DNA of 64,000 bases from positions 125,400,099 through 125,464,098 of the forward strand of contig NC_133771.1 of assembly GCF_003597395.2 (NCBI RefSeq). The letters are read 5' to 3'. Positions within the stretch are counted from its first letter, which is position 1. Each line of letters starts with the position of its first letter. A program made the position numbers and the translations under genes. Source of the DNA: Chelonoidis abingdonii. Its lineage: Eukaryota > Chordata > Testudines > Testudinidae. The notes below the pieces were generated by a model. That model was not told where the DNA came from and did not search any database. It was given only the letters and a program-made list of their open reading frames with translations. Of this stretch, positions 1-10,545 are shown in pieces.

Positions 1-99
1 GAGAAGGCTTGAGGGCCTGGCACAGCAAAGGCAGGGTGAGGAAGCCCAAACTGGTGGACCGGGTGAGTTCAATGGGACCCCAGTATAACAGACTCATTA

Positions 100-360
100 G
101 ACGGGAGTGGGTGGGCAACCCATCACACCTTCACTAGCAGAAGAACTAGGGGTCACCCAATTAAATTAATAGGCAGCATATAATTAAAACAGCCATATGG
201 AAGTACTTCTTCACACAATTCATAGTCAGCCTGTGGAACTTGTTGCCAAGGGATGTTGTGAAGGTCAGAACTATTAACTGGGTTCAAAAAAGAATTGTAT
301 ATGTTCATGGAGGATCGGTCCATCAATGACTATTGGCCAAGATGGTCAGTGACACAGCCC
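100..360 (+). mobile_element. CR1 LINE 3' fragment
   Basis: The text corresponds to the end of a CR1 reverse-transcriptase ORF read on the + strand: a stretch encoding 'FFTQF', 'VNLWNLLPRDVV'-like residues, then a tail with 'catggaggatcggtccatcaatg'-type wording that recurs, reversed, near 39.47 kb and 63.64 kb. The reading frame is broken and the piece is 5'-truncated, as is usual for CR1. It is a relic, not a gene. Family assignment rests on the recurrence within this window and on known sauropsid CR1 ends. Confidence 0.75.
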
Positions 361-714
361 ATGCCCCAGGCACTGAGAAGCTGTGGGAATGAAAAGCAGA
401 GAGCTCGCAAGACTAACTGAAGCCACTCAGCTCTTTGCAAGATCAGGGCCATTGTGTCTTTCATGATCAGCATTAAACTTTCTTTGCTGTGACCCTTCCC
501 GTTGGGTTTTTGATTTGCTTCTTCTCATGGTTTCATCATGTTTGACCTCTCTAAAGTTACTGCATGAATACAGTAAGTGCTAATGTCTGTGACAAGAAAT
601 AACCCTGTGTCTGGCTTCATTTGACTGAGACTTTAACATAGTTTTAAATGTGCTTTGTTTTTTTTAATGTTTAATGTTTTTTTAATTTTTTTTTTAATGT
701 ACATATTTGACTAG

Positions 715-960
715 TATCAAGGGCCCACTTGTGGTTAAGGCACTGGACTAGGACTCAGAAGATCTACTTCAGTCTCTGGCTTGATTACAAACTTCCGGAG
801 TGATGTTGGGCAAACCATCTAATCAATCTTTCTGTGTTTCAGCTCCCCAATTTTTAACATGGAATGAGTAACATTTCCCTCCACACTGGAGTGCGGTAAG
901 GATGAATGCAATGATGTATGTGAGTCAGTAAGCCAGTACAATGACAAGCACCCTAGAAAA
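715..960 (+). mobile_element. MIR-type tRNA-derived SINE copy
   Basis: A tRNA-like head ('gtggttaaggcactgg', A-box-like) is followed by the 'tgttgggcaaaccatc...tttctgtgtttcag' core shared with MIR/CORE-SINEs, then a 'gagtaac...ggatgaatgcaatg' tail. Another copy with better promoter boxes is at 47.4 kb. This copy is diverged, and its boundaries are approximate. Confidence 0.6.
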
Positions 961-1496
961 GCCTACAGTGAATTTACTGAGCTACTTACTGTGGGTTTGA
1001 CCCAAAGTCCATGGGACTCTTTCCATTTGGCTTCTATGGGTTTTGGATGAGGCCCTGCTTTTTAGGAGGTCAACCGTAGTAGTGTTTTAAGAACGCCTTT
1101 TTCAGTGGCAAAATGAATGTGAGGAATGTTCAAGGATTCCCACCAGAAATATGCAATTAGTGTATGTTGATTTAAAACTTGGTGCATTAAACTTTTAAAT
1201 AGCTTGCATATTGTAACCATAAACAATAAGCTTCTGTCTAATTGTCTAATTCTACTTTATATTTGACATTTTAACATCCTGATCATTTATCCTGTTATGA
1301 ACTTCCTCCACCTTGTTTTCATAAAATGCCCCTAAAAGGCAATTCAGCGAAATAGAGTGAAAAATAAAAAATTCAGTTCCCTTTATGGAATTGGATGTTG
1401 CATTTATATTAGTTCCAAAATAGTCAGTGATAGAATTGGGCTTTAAAGGGATGCTACCAAGTCATTTAGGGTCACAATGTAGATATTGGGCTAGAT

Positions 1497-2036
1497 CAGT
1501 GGTTCTCAGCCTATTTACTATTCTGGGTTGCATATCACAGTTGCCAACTTTCACATGGTAAATAAGCACCCCGACTTTCACAATAAGCCGAAAATCAAGC
1601 CAATCCCATGTCAAAACAAGGCCAAAACAAGCCAATCCCTAAGAACGCCAACATTCTATGTGACTAGATTGCCCTGGCATGCAGTCTGGGACTGTGGTGG
1701 GCTCACTGTGCACCCCTGTCTCTCTCCCCCGACTTGCCCCTGCTTGCCTGGAGCTGATAAAAAAAAAAAAAGAAGCAGCAACAAGCTCTAACACACAACA
1801 AGCTACAAGCCAAAAACTTGCCAACAAGCAGCTCATAAGCCACTTAAGTCAAAACCAAACCCAATTTCTGCATTTTTTTCACGGGTTTGGCATGTCTGCT
1901 GCATATACATCTCTCTTTGTGTTATGTGGGCTGCATCCACACAATATATATACTACCTGTATGGCTTTCACATGATGCATGGGCTGCAGCTGTTTGCTGG
2001 TGGGGCCACAAGTGGCCTGTGGGTTGAGAATCCCTG
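1497..2036. mobile_element. Non-autonomous hAT element with perfect 8-bp TSD
   Basis: The ends are an imperfect inverted pair: cagtggttctcagcc at the left and gggttgagaatccctg at the right. The flanks are an identical 8-bp duplication, ggctagat, at 1489-1496 and 2037-2044. An 8-bp target duplication with CAG/CTG-like ends is the hAT signature. The centre (about 1540-1890) has different composition, includes an A-tract near 1761, and may be a second insertion. Short ORFs inside it have no protein similarity that I recognise. Confidence 0.85.
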
Positions 2037-2403
2037 GGCTAGATCCACAAAGGGCACTTAGATGCTGCATTGCAACACCTAACATTAGGTGTCCTGTTGC
2101 TTGCCGGAATTGGCAGCCCTGAGTTAGGTGCCCAGCCTCCCTATAGGAGTGCATGGGGAGAGTTAGTGGCCTAAGAATGGAGATCCACACAAGCCAGTGT
2201 GCTGGAGCAGGGAGCTGCCTAAGCTAGCCAGTAGGAAATGTTGAACAGAATGGTGTCGTCTGAGCCCCAGCACTCAGAGGGAGTTAGATACCTCCCTTCA
2301 CTTTGGATTCACAGCATTGAAGCCTCTCATGGAGTTAAGTACCTAAGCCAGGTCAGCCCTTTCTCAAGAAAAATAGGGATGATCATGCCCTCCCTCCCAT
2401 GCC

Positions 2404-2584
2404 CTCTAGCCCAGTGGTTAGAGCCGTCAGTCAGGAAAGAGGTTTAAATATCCACTTTGCCTGACATGGAGTAAGGACTTGAAACCAGGTCTCCTAGCTG
2501 CCATATGAATGCCCTAACCACTGGGTTATAGGTTGCTGGAGAATGAGAGCAGGGACTGGAAGCTGGGTCTCCCTTATACCAGGA
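2404..2584. repeat. Palindromic repeat with tRNA-like arms
   Basis: 'gcccagtggttagagc' at the left faces 'gccctaaccactgggttat' near 2509-2530, so the unit folds back on itself. A second arm with 'cctagccactgggtcat' lies at about 3618-3636, beyond the hAT element that begins at 2585. The original repeat was therefore longer and was split by that insertion. It resembles reptilian foldback elements derived from a SINE; the exact family is not assigned. Confidence 0.6.
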
Positions 2585-3606
2585 TATGATTGCCAGTTGT
2601 CTGGTTTTTGACTGGAACGCCTGGTCAAAAAGGGACCCTGCAGCTCCGGTCAGCACCAACCGGGCTGTTAAAAGTCAGGTTAGCGGTGCAGCGAGGCTAA
2701 AGCAGGGTCTCTGTCTGCTGTGGCTCCGCGGCTCCCAGAAGCAGCAGCATGTCTCCTCACCAGCTCCTATACATGGGGCAGCCAGGGGGTTCTGCATGCT
2801 GCCCCAGCCCCAAGCACTGGCTTTGCAGGTCCCATTGGCCAGGAATTGTGGCCAATAGCAGCTGTGGGGGCAGTGAGCAGAGCTGCCTGGTTGTGTCTCC
2901 ATGTAGGAGCCAGAGGGGAGACATGCTGCTGCTTCTGGGAGCTGCCTGAGGTAAGCACCACCCAAAGCCTGCACCCTTGACCCCCTTCCATGCCCCGACC
3001 TCCTTCTATGTCCTAACCCCCTGCCCCAGCCCTGATCCCCATCTCACCCTCCGAACCCTTCGGTCCCAGCCCAGAGCACCCTCCTGCACCCCAAGCGCCT
3101 CAGAATATAAAAATCCTACATATGCTAGAGCCTGCACCCCCAGCTGGAGCCCTCACCCTGCTCCCAGACCCCAACCCCCATTCCAGCCCTGGTCCCCCTC
3201 CTGCCCTCTGAACCCCTCAGCCCCAGCCCAGAGCTGCCTCCTACACCTCAAACCCTTAATCCCTGGCCCCACACTAGAGCCCACATCCCCAGATGGAGCC
3301 CGCACAATCGGTGCACCCCAACCCCCTGCTTCAGCCTGGAGCCCCCTCTTGCATCCTGAACTCTCCATTTCTGGCCCCACCCTGGAGTCTGCGCCCCCTC
3401 ATCCCCGCAGCCAGAGCCTTCAGCCCCTCCCGCACCACAATCCCCTGAGCCAGCCCAGTGAAAATGAGTGAGTGAGTGAGAGTGGGGAGAGAAAGCGACA
3501 GGGAAGGGGGGGATGGAGTGAGGGGGTGCAGGGCTTTGGGGAAGGGGCGGGGCAGGATGCAGGGCAAGGGTTTTGGTTTTGTGCGAGTAGAAAGTTGGCA
3601 ACCCTA
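2585..3606. mobile_element. GC-rich non-autonomous hAT-like element, copy A
   Basis: The element starts with tatgattgcca and ends with ttggcaacccta, an inverted pair of the form TAGGGTTGCCA. It is flanked by taccagga (2577-2584) and caccaggg (3607-3614), a degraded 8-bp duplication. The inside is GC-rich, with long C-rich, 'cccagcccagagc'-type quasi-repeats on the + strand. It is the same family as 43594-44549, and part of it is found at 55.6-56.3 kb in the opposite orientation. The long ORFs inside (for example 2977-3471) are compositional and not genes. Confidence 0.75.
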
Positions 3607-3734
3607 CACCAGGGGATTGTCCTAGCCACTGGGTCATTGAGCAGCTGTGTTTTGTGCAGATGCTCTTCTCATAGGTAGTCTCTGAAAATGCTTGCTGAAT
3701 TGGGACAGGTGAGGGAATGCCTAGGTTGTGAATC

Positions 3735-4115
3735 CTATCATAAAATTATAGAGTCGTAGGACTGAAAGGGACCTTGAGAGGTCATCTAGTCCAGTTCCCT
3801 GCACTCATGACAGGACTAAGTATTATCTAGGCCATTCCTGATGGGTGTTTGTCTAACCTGCTCTTAAAAATCTCCAGTGATGGAGATTATACAAATTCCC
3901 TAGGCAATTAATTCCAGTGCTTAACCATCCTGACAATTAGGAGATTTTCTTAATGTCCAACTTAAGCCTCGCTTGCTGCAATATAAGCCCATTGCTTCTT
4001 GTCTTGTCCGAGAACAATTTTTCTCCCTCCTTGTTGTAACAACCTTTTATGTACTTGAAAAACTGTTATCTTGTCCCCTCTCAGTCTTCTCTTTTCCAGA
4101 CTAAACAAACACAAT
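3735..4115 (-). mobile_element. CR1 LINE 3' end, antisense
   Basis: The + strand text reads 'gactgaaagggacc..gaggtcatctagtcc', the reversed CR1 3' end, and continues into sequence whose reverse strand would encode 'LFSLEKRRLRGD'-like residues of the RT C-terminus. The same text recurs at 10.36 kb. It lies inside an older palindromic DNA repeat of about 3.6-4.34 kb ('agttaggcaccaa', 'ttaggtggcttgg'). Confidence 0.8.
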
Positions 4116-4599
4116 TTTTATCAGGACTCAGTCAAGAGTTAGGCACCAAGCAACTCAGCAGTGTGAGGACTTAGGTGTTTGCATGCATGCCCGCTAGTAC
4201 AAATTTAGGTGGCTTGGGGACTTTGCTGGTGAAAATTTCAGTGCCTAGGGAATTTAAGCATCTATAGGGTTAGGCTGCAGCTGAGTGAGGTTTTTGAGGA
4301 TCTACGCTTTAGACTTTGGCACTTAAGGTGATAGGCATTTAAATCCCCTTGTGTTTTTAAAAAAGTGAGTTTTACTTAACCTAATAATTATAATTTCTAC
4401 TTTTTCTTTTTTTCAAATATACTTAAATTCACTAAGCTGTTTGTCATAATCCACAGTTTTCTCATATTTGAAACGTTCCAAAACAAAGTTATATGGTTGA
4501 AAGATCACAGAACATAACAAGGCCTTCTCTCTTTGTGACATCATAATACACATTTGCTCCTACTTGGTGCAAAGCTGTCAGCTCACTTGCATTGGAGGA

Positions 4600-4890
4600 G
4601 AAGAATGGGCTTGGAGTTTATGTACTAAGCTGCACCTCAGGAAATGTGAGGTCCTGTCCTGACTCTTCCATTGACTATACCTAGGACAAGTCACTAAGAT
4701 CATGATTTGGCAAACACTGAAATCAGTGACTACTCGTGGTAGCAAATTTAAGTATATATACAGCCTCAACAGATTAAGCCTGCAAACTCCCGTGCCTTAA
4801 TTTCGGTACCTGTCATATAGAAATAGTAAATTTTCTCTGCCATGCTGAGGTGTTGTGAGGATAAATTAATGGTAGTGAGTAGTTCCAGAT
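4600..4890 (+). mobile_element. MIR-like SINE, diverged
   Basis: Contains the MIR-type succession 'cctaggacaagtcact', 'ctgtcatatagaaatagta' and 'ttgtgaggataaattaatg', in the order seen in other MIR copies here (28.4 kb, 47.5 kb). Promoter boxes are not clear. Boundaries are approximate. Confidence 0.5.
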
Positions 4891-5854
4891 GCAATGATGA
4901 CAGAGATCACAGTTACATAGATAGATCTGGAGGGTGTCAATATATAAGTAACTCACCCCTCCCGCTTTCCATTCACTCCAATCCAGTGTGAATTTCAAAG
5001 CCTAATTTGGACCATTTAAGTGTAAACATCATTAAGCACAAGTCATTTATGTTTACTATTTATTTAACTTATTTATTTTGTGATCGATATAACTGATGAT
5101 GGTTTATTTATTTATTACATTGCAGTAGCCCAAAGAAGCATCAGCCAGTTTACAGCTGGGTGCTGTACATACATATAACACCCCCAACCCCCTTTTGAGG
5201 TAACTAAATGCAAAACACTAAATTAATGCACCTTGGAGACTGCACAGCTAAAATAACAGAAAGTTAGGAAAGGTAAAATTTATGGTTCAAACAGCAATAT
5301 TAATATGGTTGCATTGCGCAGATAGAGGATTTTTATATTTTTTTCTGGTTAAATATGTAGCTTACTATATCACTGCTTACGCTGTAAAATGTTCAGCATA
5401 AAATGTATAGGATATGCTGTTGTCAGAACTTTAACTTTTGCATTTTCTGACATTTTATGATTTTTTTTAAACTATGCAATCTTACTGCTGAATTAGCTGA
5501 GGCCCTGATTCTGCAAAGACTTAAGAAAGTGCTTATCTTGAAGTCCGTGAGACCACTTACAATGCATAAAGTATGTAAGTCTTTGCAGGATTGAGGTGAT
5601 AGGTTTGTTGGTTTCACATTTAATTTGATCCATTTGAGTAATTTGAAACAATAGTAATTCATCTCTACTGCCACTAGGTGTCTCAAATAATACATCATCT
5701 TATGGCTCTAGAACTCCTGTCAAACCAGCTGTTCTAACAGGAATTGCTACCCAAATATCAAACATCAAAGAAGTGGCATGGCCCAACAAACGCTACTCCT
5801 AGAGTTCCAAATGCCTCCCTAGATGTAATAGCACTCGGGCATCACAGCAGCTCA

Positions 5855-6670
5855 TAGACTCATAGACTTTAAGGTCAGAAGGGACCATTATGATCATCTA
5901 GTCTGACCTCCTGCACAATGTAGGCCACAGAATCTCACCCACCCACTTCTATAACAAACCCCTAACCTATGTCTGAGTTACTGAAGTCCTCAAATTGTGG
6001 TTTGAAGACCTCAAGCTGCAGAGAATCCTCCAGCAAGTGACCCATGCCCCATGCTGCAGAGGAAGGCGAAAAGACCTCCAGGGCCTCTGCCAATCTGACC
6101 CTGAAGGAAATGCCTTTTCCCGACCCAAATATGGTGATTAGTTAAACCCTGAGCATGTGGGCAAAGACCTCACCAGCCAGCACCCCAGGAAAGAATTCTC
6201 GTGTAGTAATCAGATCCCAACCCAGCTAACATCCATCACAGACCACTGGACACTTATACCTGCTGATATCCAAAGATCAAGTGCCAAATTAATTGCCAGA
6301 TAGGCATATCTCATATACCATCCCCTCCATCAAACTCATCAACTTAGTCATTAAAGCCAGATATGTTTTTGCCCCCACTACTCTCCTTGGAGTAGCTGTT
6401 CCAGAACTTCACTCTTCATGGTAGAACCTTTTCTAATTTGAAATCTAAACTCCTAGTGTCCAAGTTTATTATCCATTTGTTCTTGTGTCCACATTAGTAC
6501 TAAGCTTAAATAATTCCTCTCCCTTCCTAATATTTATCCTTCTGATATATTTATAAAGAGCAATCATATCCACCCTCAACCTTCTTTTGGTTAGGCTAAA
6601 CAAGCCAAGCTCTTTAAGTCTCCTTTCATAAGACAGGTTTTCCATTCCTTGGATCATCCTGTGGAAACAG
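5855..6670 (-). mobile_element. CR1 LINE 3' portion, antisense
   Basis: The + strand begins with 'catagactcatagactttaaggtcagaagg', a reversed CR1 3' end, and runs into a reverse-strand ORF fragment (6469-6717) whose translation contains 'RRLKELGLFSLTKRRLR', typical of the CR1 RT C-terminus. The 3' UTR is long and the protein part is truncated. It is inactive. Confidence 0.8.
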
Positions 6671-6758
6671 ATAAAAGGAGTACATATAATAAAAGTAAAA
6701 TGATCAGGGATTGTCAAGGTATACTTAATTCTGCCTCAAGTGAGGGGATGGATAAGTT

Positions 6759-7506
6759 CAGAAGTTCTCAAACTGTGGTCCATGGACCACCAGGGGTCCG
6801 CAACTTCCATTCAGGTGGTCTGTTGTGGATAGTTCCCTCTAAGGTGCGCGCTTGGGCGGCTGCACACAAGAGAATGAAGGGCCACCCAGCTAATTAGTGG
6901 TGCTGCACAGGCATGGCTCCACTAAGTAGGTGCCTGGATCCTGGAGAAGACAAACATGTAAAGTGAGGTGGTGGCCTTGCGGGTAATAGAAGGTAGGTGG
7001 GAGAGGGCAGTGGGGTGACAAGAGGGGGTTGAGGGAATTTGGGACGTGCAGGGCTGCAGCGGCCAGAGAAAGAGGCGACTTTCCCCAGCTCCAAGATTGT
7101 AGCTGCCGAGGATAGATGGCCCTCCTTCCCAGCCCCAGCTCGGGGGCTGCTGTGATGTGAGAGGGAGGAAGAGACCCCACTTGTTCTCAGCCTCAGCTCT
7201 GTGGCTGCTGCGGTGGGGGAAAGGAGTGGGGCTCTCAGTTCAGGGGCTGCTGCGGTAGGGGAGAAAGGGCATGTCCATCGCATTAGAAAGGTAAGACTAC
7301 TGATACTAAAATCTGAGTTGTGTGCTTTTATTTGTAGAACCAAAAAAGTTAATTTTTATAAAGTTTTTTTTATTTAGCGCTTTACATAAAAGTTTACAAT
7401 AGTTAGCTAATGGTACAAATAATATTTGGAAAGATCATTAAGTGGTCCACTAAGACCCTCAACAATTTTCAAGTGGTCCATGAAAAAAAACGTTTGAGAA
7501 CCACTG
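6759..7506. mobile_element. hAT-type element with nested GC-rich insert
   Basis: The ends cagaagttctcaaactgtgg and gtttgagaaccactg form an inverted repeat. The flanks gataagtt (6751-6758) and gattagat (7507-7514) match at 6 of 8. The flanking DNA on the right (7507-7560) is a CR1 3' end, so the hAT element landed in a CR1 copy. The middle, about 6830-7260, is GC-rich with repeated 'cagctcgggggctgctg'-like phrases and looks like an extra insertion. Confidence 0.7.
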
Positions 7507-7560
7507 GATTAGATGATGTCTTGAGGTCCCTTCCAGACCTGAATTCCTATGATTTCTCAT

Positions 7561-8432
7561 AACCGCATATTATTTTACTTTTGTTTTGAAACACATTTCA
7601 TGAGCAGGCCTGGGAACCCATAATTGATGGGAATCTAATATGGACAGAAATGGATTTCAGATCACTTATTTTAAAAAGTTCAGTGAAAAGGGATGTTTAG
7701 TTATTTAAATATTTTCTGGCAGAGCTGGAAAACTAAACATGCCAGAACCAGAAAGAGCATAAATGGGGGTGATGGCGATGGTGGGGAAATCCAGTTTTTA
7801 ACATTCTTTTATTTCCAGTAATCTAACCATTTTTAACAGTTTAAACTAACCATGTGAGTGGATGGCAGCAAAATCTGTGTAGGCATGTGAGATGAATGGA
7901 AGGGGGAACAGCTGTCTCATCCTTTCCATTCCCAATGCTGTGGTGGTAGGTGTTCCAGATCGATAGGAGGCAGACCCAAGGTGGGGTCGTGTGAAGAAAG
8001 GGGAACTCAGCAAATGAAGCAAATCCAGAAGCAGTAGTAACCTGCTTGGTTTCGCCCTCCATGTCATGGATCCTTCTGCCTCAAGGGAGGGAGGGAGCAG
8101 AGGGGCATGGCAGACAGCAGTGCAGAAGCAAGAGCCTTTGCATGGATGCCCATTGCCTCTGTTAGGTCTGCATGGATCTTAGAGTATCCTTGTTTTCTGA
8201 GGGTGGAACCCAGGGCTTCTTCCACAGAGTGCAGATCCCCATCCCCACTGGAATGACAACTCCAGGGAAACTCCATAAAATGAAACTTATGGGGGGTGGA
8301 AACTGAGCAGTGCTAACCCTCTCAGAGGAGAATGGGGCTCTCTATTTTTATCCTGCAATGTCCATGTGACAGTGGAGAGGGCAGGCCCGAGTCCCCCTAC
8401 CCCACCACCCCTGAACTGTGAGGGATCCTAGA
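7561..8432. other. Non-coding, unassigned repeat-like DNA
   Basis: No gene is supported. The part from about 7850 to 8400 is more GC-rich than its surroundings and could be an unrecognised interspersed repeat. The reverse-strand ORFs here are short and overlapping, with no domain that I recognise. Confidence 0.4.
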
Positions 8433-8812
8433 GACTATGGTCGCTAGGCCATACTACCCCACTTGTGAGGGGGGATTGTATTGACTTTGGCCACTACGCT
8501 GTGCTATCCCGCTCATGAAGGGGGTTGATAGAGACTCTGGCTGATAGGCCCTGCTACCCAGCTCGTGAAGGGGGGTGATATGAACTCTGGCCGCTAGGCT
8601 GTGCTACCCACTTGCGAAGGGGGCTTGTGTGGACTCTGGCCGCTAGGCCGTGCCAGCTGCTTATGAAGGGGGATTGTAAGGACTCTGGCCACTAGGCTGC
8701 GCTACACCGCTCGTGAAGGGGGATTGTATAGACTTTGGCCACTAGGCCGCACTGCCCCGCTTGTGAAAGGAGATTGTATGGACTCAGGCAGCTAGGCCAC
8801 GCTACCCCGCCA
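8433..8812. repeat. Minisatellite, 50-bp unit, about 7.6 copies
   Basis: A phrase of the form 'gactctggccgctaggc' recurs at 8433, 8483, 8533, 8582, 8632, 8681, 8731 and 8781, so the period is 49-50 bp. Each unit also holds 'cccgctcgtgaagggggattgtat'-like text. Units differ by several substitutions but hardly by length. The array stops abruptly where 'cagacagcggtgat' begins. No open frame runs through it, because the 50-bp period changes frame at each copy. Confidence 0.9.
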
Positions 8813-9264
8813 GACAGCGGTGATAGTGGGGAAGAAGGCCAAGAGGCCGTAACCACCTACCCGCAGAGGGGCGGATGCAAGGACTGGAGAGTGGTGAGGC
8901 ACCGACACCGCATCCTACCTCTGCCACAAAGGGGTGCTGTGGTGCCAGGCCCATCACCGTCCATTTACTTTTTAACACATCAAAAACAGCTGAATTATTT
9001 TTGATTAAAGAAAAAGCGTGACTAATTTTTATATCTTGATAGCTTTAGAAAAGCCATCTCAGTTTTGAGCTCTCACAGGACTTCCTGACATATTATCAGT
9101 TGCTTTGCAATAGGATGAATTGAGATTAACTTGGAGTCTGCTTGTCCCCTTCTGTGGAAAATCCTGTGAAAACTGAGAAGACCCTAGAGCTGAGCTTGCA
9201 GTGGTGCCGAAGGGACTAATGAAACTTTTGGGCTAGCTCTTCTCCCTCCATGAGGTTTACCCCT

Positions 9265-9340
9265 GGTGTACTTATTGAGAGCAATCATATCCACTCTCAG
9301 CCTTTGTTTTGGTTGGCTAAACAAGACAAGTTCCTTTAGA
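9265..9340 (-). mobile_element. Short CR1 fragment, antisense
   Basis: 'agagcaatcatatccactctcag...ggctaaacaag' is the reversed CR1 RT C-terminal text also seen at 6.56 kb. It is a fragment only. Confidence 0.65.
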
Positions 9341-9435
9341 GTCCTCTTGGAATATAGGCACTCTACTAACCTGAGCTGAATTTGAACTGGTGACCTAAAG
9401 GTCTGTTTAAATTGTGAACTCTCTGAGTCAGGGAC

Positions 9436-10268
9436 TGTAACTGTCTGGGGTTGGGGTTTGGCCCTCTCAGGCGCAGCTGGGAGCCAGGGCGCCTCACTAC
9501 ACGCGGTGAAGAGTTCTGGGCTCCGGCCCTTCAGCAGGGGTTAAACAAATAGTCGATAAGCCCAGGCCCTGGGTCAGGGCGGGGCAATAAGCAGTTCAGA
9601 GCTCAGGCCCTTCAGCAGGGGCTGAGCAAACAAATAGTATCCTAGTCTAGGAGAATGGCCTCCTCAGGCCAGCAAGAAGGGGAGTCTGCCACCCTTGGAC
9701 GGGTGGCAGGGGGAATGCAGGCCCTCCCACTCCACTGCATCCCAGCCCAGGGCCCTAGCAGCAGCCAAGAGTCGCTGCTGTCAGTGGGGATCCTGGCCAC
9801 AACACACTGACATTGGTTCAGGCTCTTTCGGAGCCAAACCAGGGTCGGCTACCCCCGGGCCACTTCCGACCTCTCCCTCTCCGGGTACCTGTGTCTCGCC
9901 GGCATCTTCCGGTGGGTCCCAGGCCATGGGTTCCTCAGGATACCGGGCACGGGGAAGCTCAGGCAACTCCTCAGGATACTGGGCATAGGGCAGGCTCGGC
10001 CAGTCCTCCTCAGGATACCGGGCACGGGGAAGCTCAGGCAGCTCCTCAGGATACCGGGCACGGGGAAGCTCAGGCCGGGCGGGAGCTTGGCCACCCGCGT
10101 CTGATCTCTTCGGCGGCCGGCCTCCAAGTGAGCACCGGGGCTGGGCTTTTATACTTCCTGTCCCACCCCTTGACTTCCAGGGGGCGAGAATGGGCGGCGG
10201 TGACTCGTTGGAGGCTGCAGGGGCTCGGCCCTCTCAGGCGCAGCTGGGAGCCAGGGCGCCTCACTACA
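9436..10268 (-). mobile_element. Solo LTR (TG..CA, 5-bp TSD GGGAC)
   Basis: The 833-bp unit begins TGTAACTG and ends CACTACA, with GGGAC directly on both sides (9431-9435 and 10269-10273). This is the usual solo-LTR outcome of LTR-LTR recombination. A TATAAAA box on the reverse strand (about 10147-10153) inside GC-rich DNA suggests transcription to the left. A 42-bp block is present twice and identical, at 9460-9501 and 10227-10268, close to both ends. Between 9930 and 10075 a 'cctcaggataccgggcacgg' motif repeats four times. The LTR sits inside an older repeat whose halves are at 9410-9435 and 10274-10360. No internal retroviral genes remain. Confidence 0.85.
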
Positions 10269-10361
10269 GGGACCGTCTTTTATTGTGTTTATACAATGGC
10301 TAGCACAATATTGTCCCCAGTCTTACGTGGGGCCTATAGGAGCTATCACAGTACAAATAAT

Positions 10362-10545
10362 CATAGAATTGTAGGACTGGAAGGGACCTCAAGAGGCCAT
10401 CTAGTCCAGTCCCCTGCACTCATGGCAGGACTAAGTATTATCTATGATCTATTATCTAAGTATTATCACCCTGACAGGTGTTTGTCTAACCTGCTCTTAA
10501 AAATCTCCAATCATATAAATCCATATATCCCATTACTAGTCCCCT
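10362..10545 (-). mobile_element. CR1 LINE 3' end, antisense
   Basis: 'catagaattgtaggactggaagggacc...catctagtcc' on the + strand is the reversed 3' end of CR1, nearly the same text as at 3.74 kb. It is very short and non-coding. Confidence 0.85.

Noticed and set aside
2977..3471. 164-residue Pro/Ser-rich open frame
   Set aside because: It lies wholly inside a C-rich hAT-like element that recurs at 43.6 kb, where the frame is not conserved.
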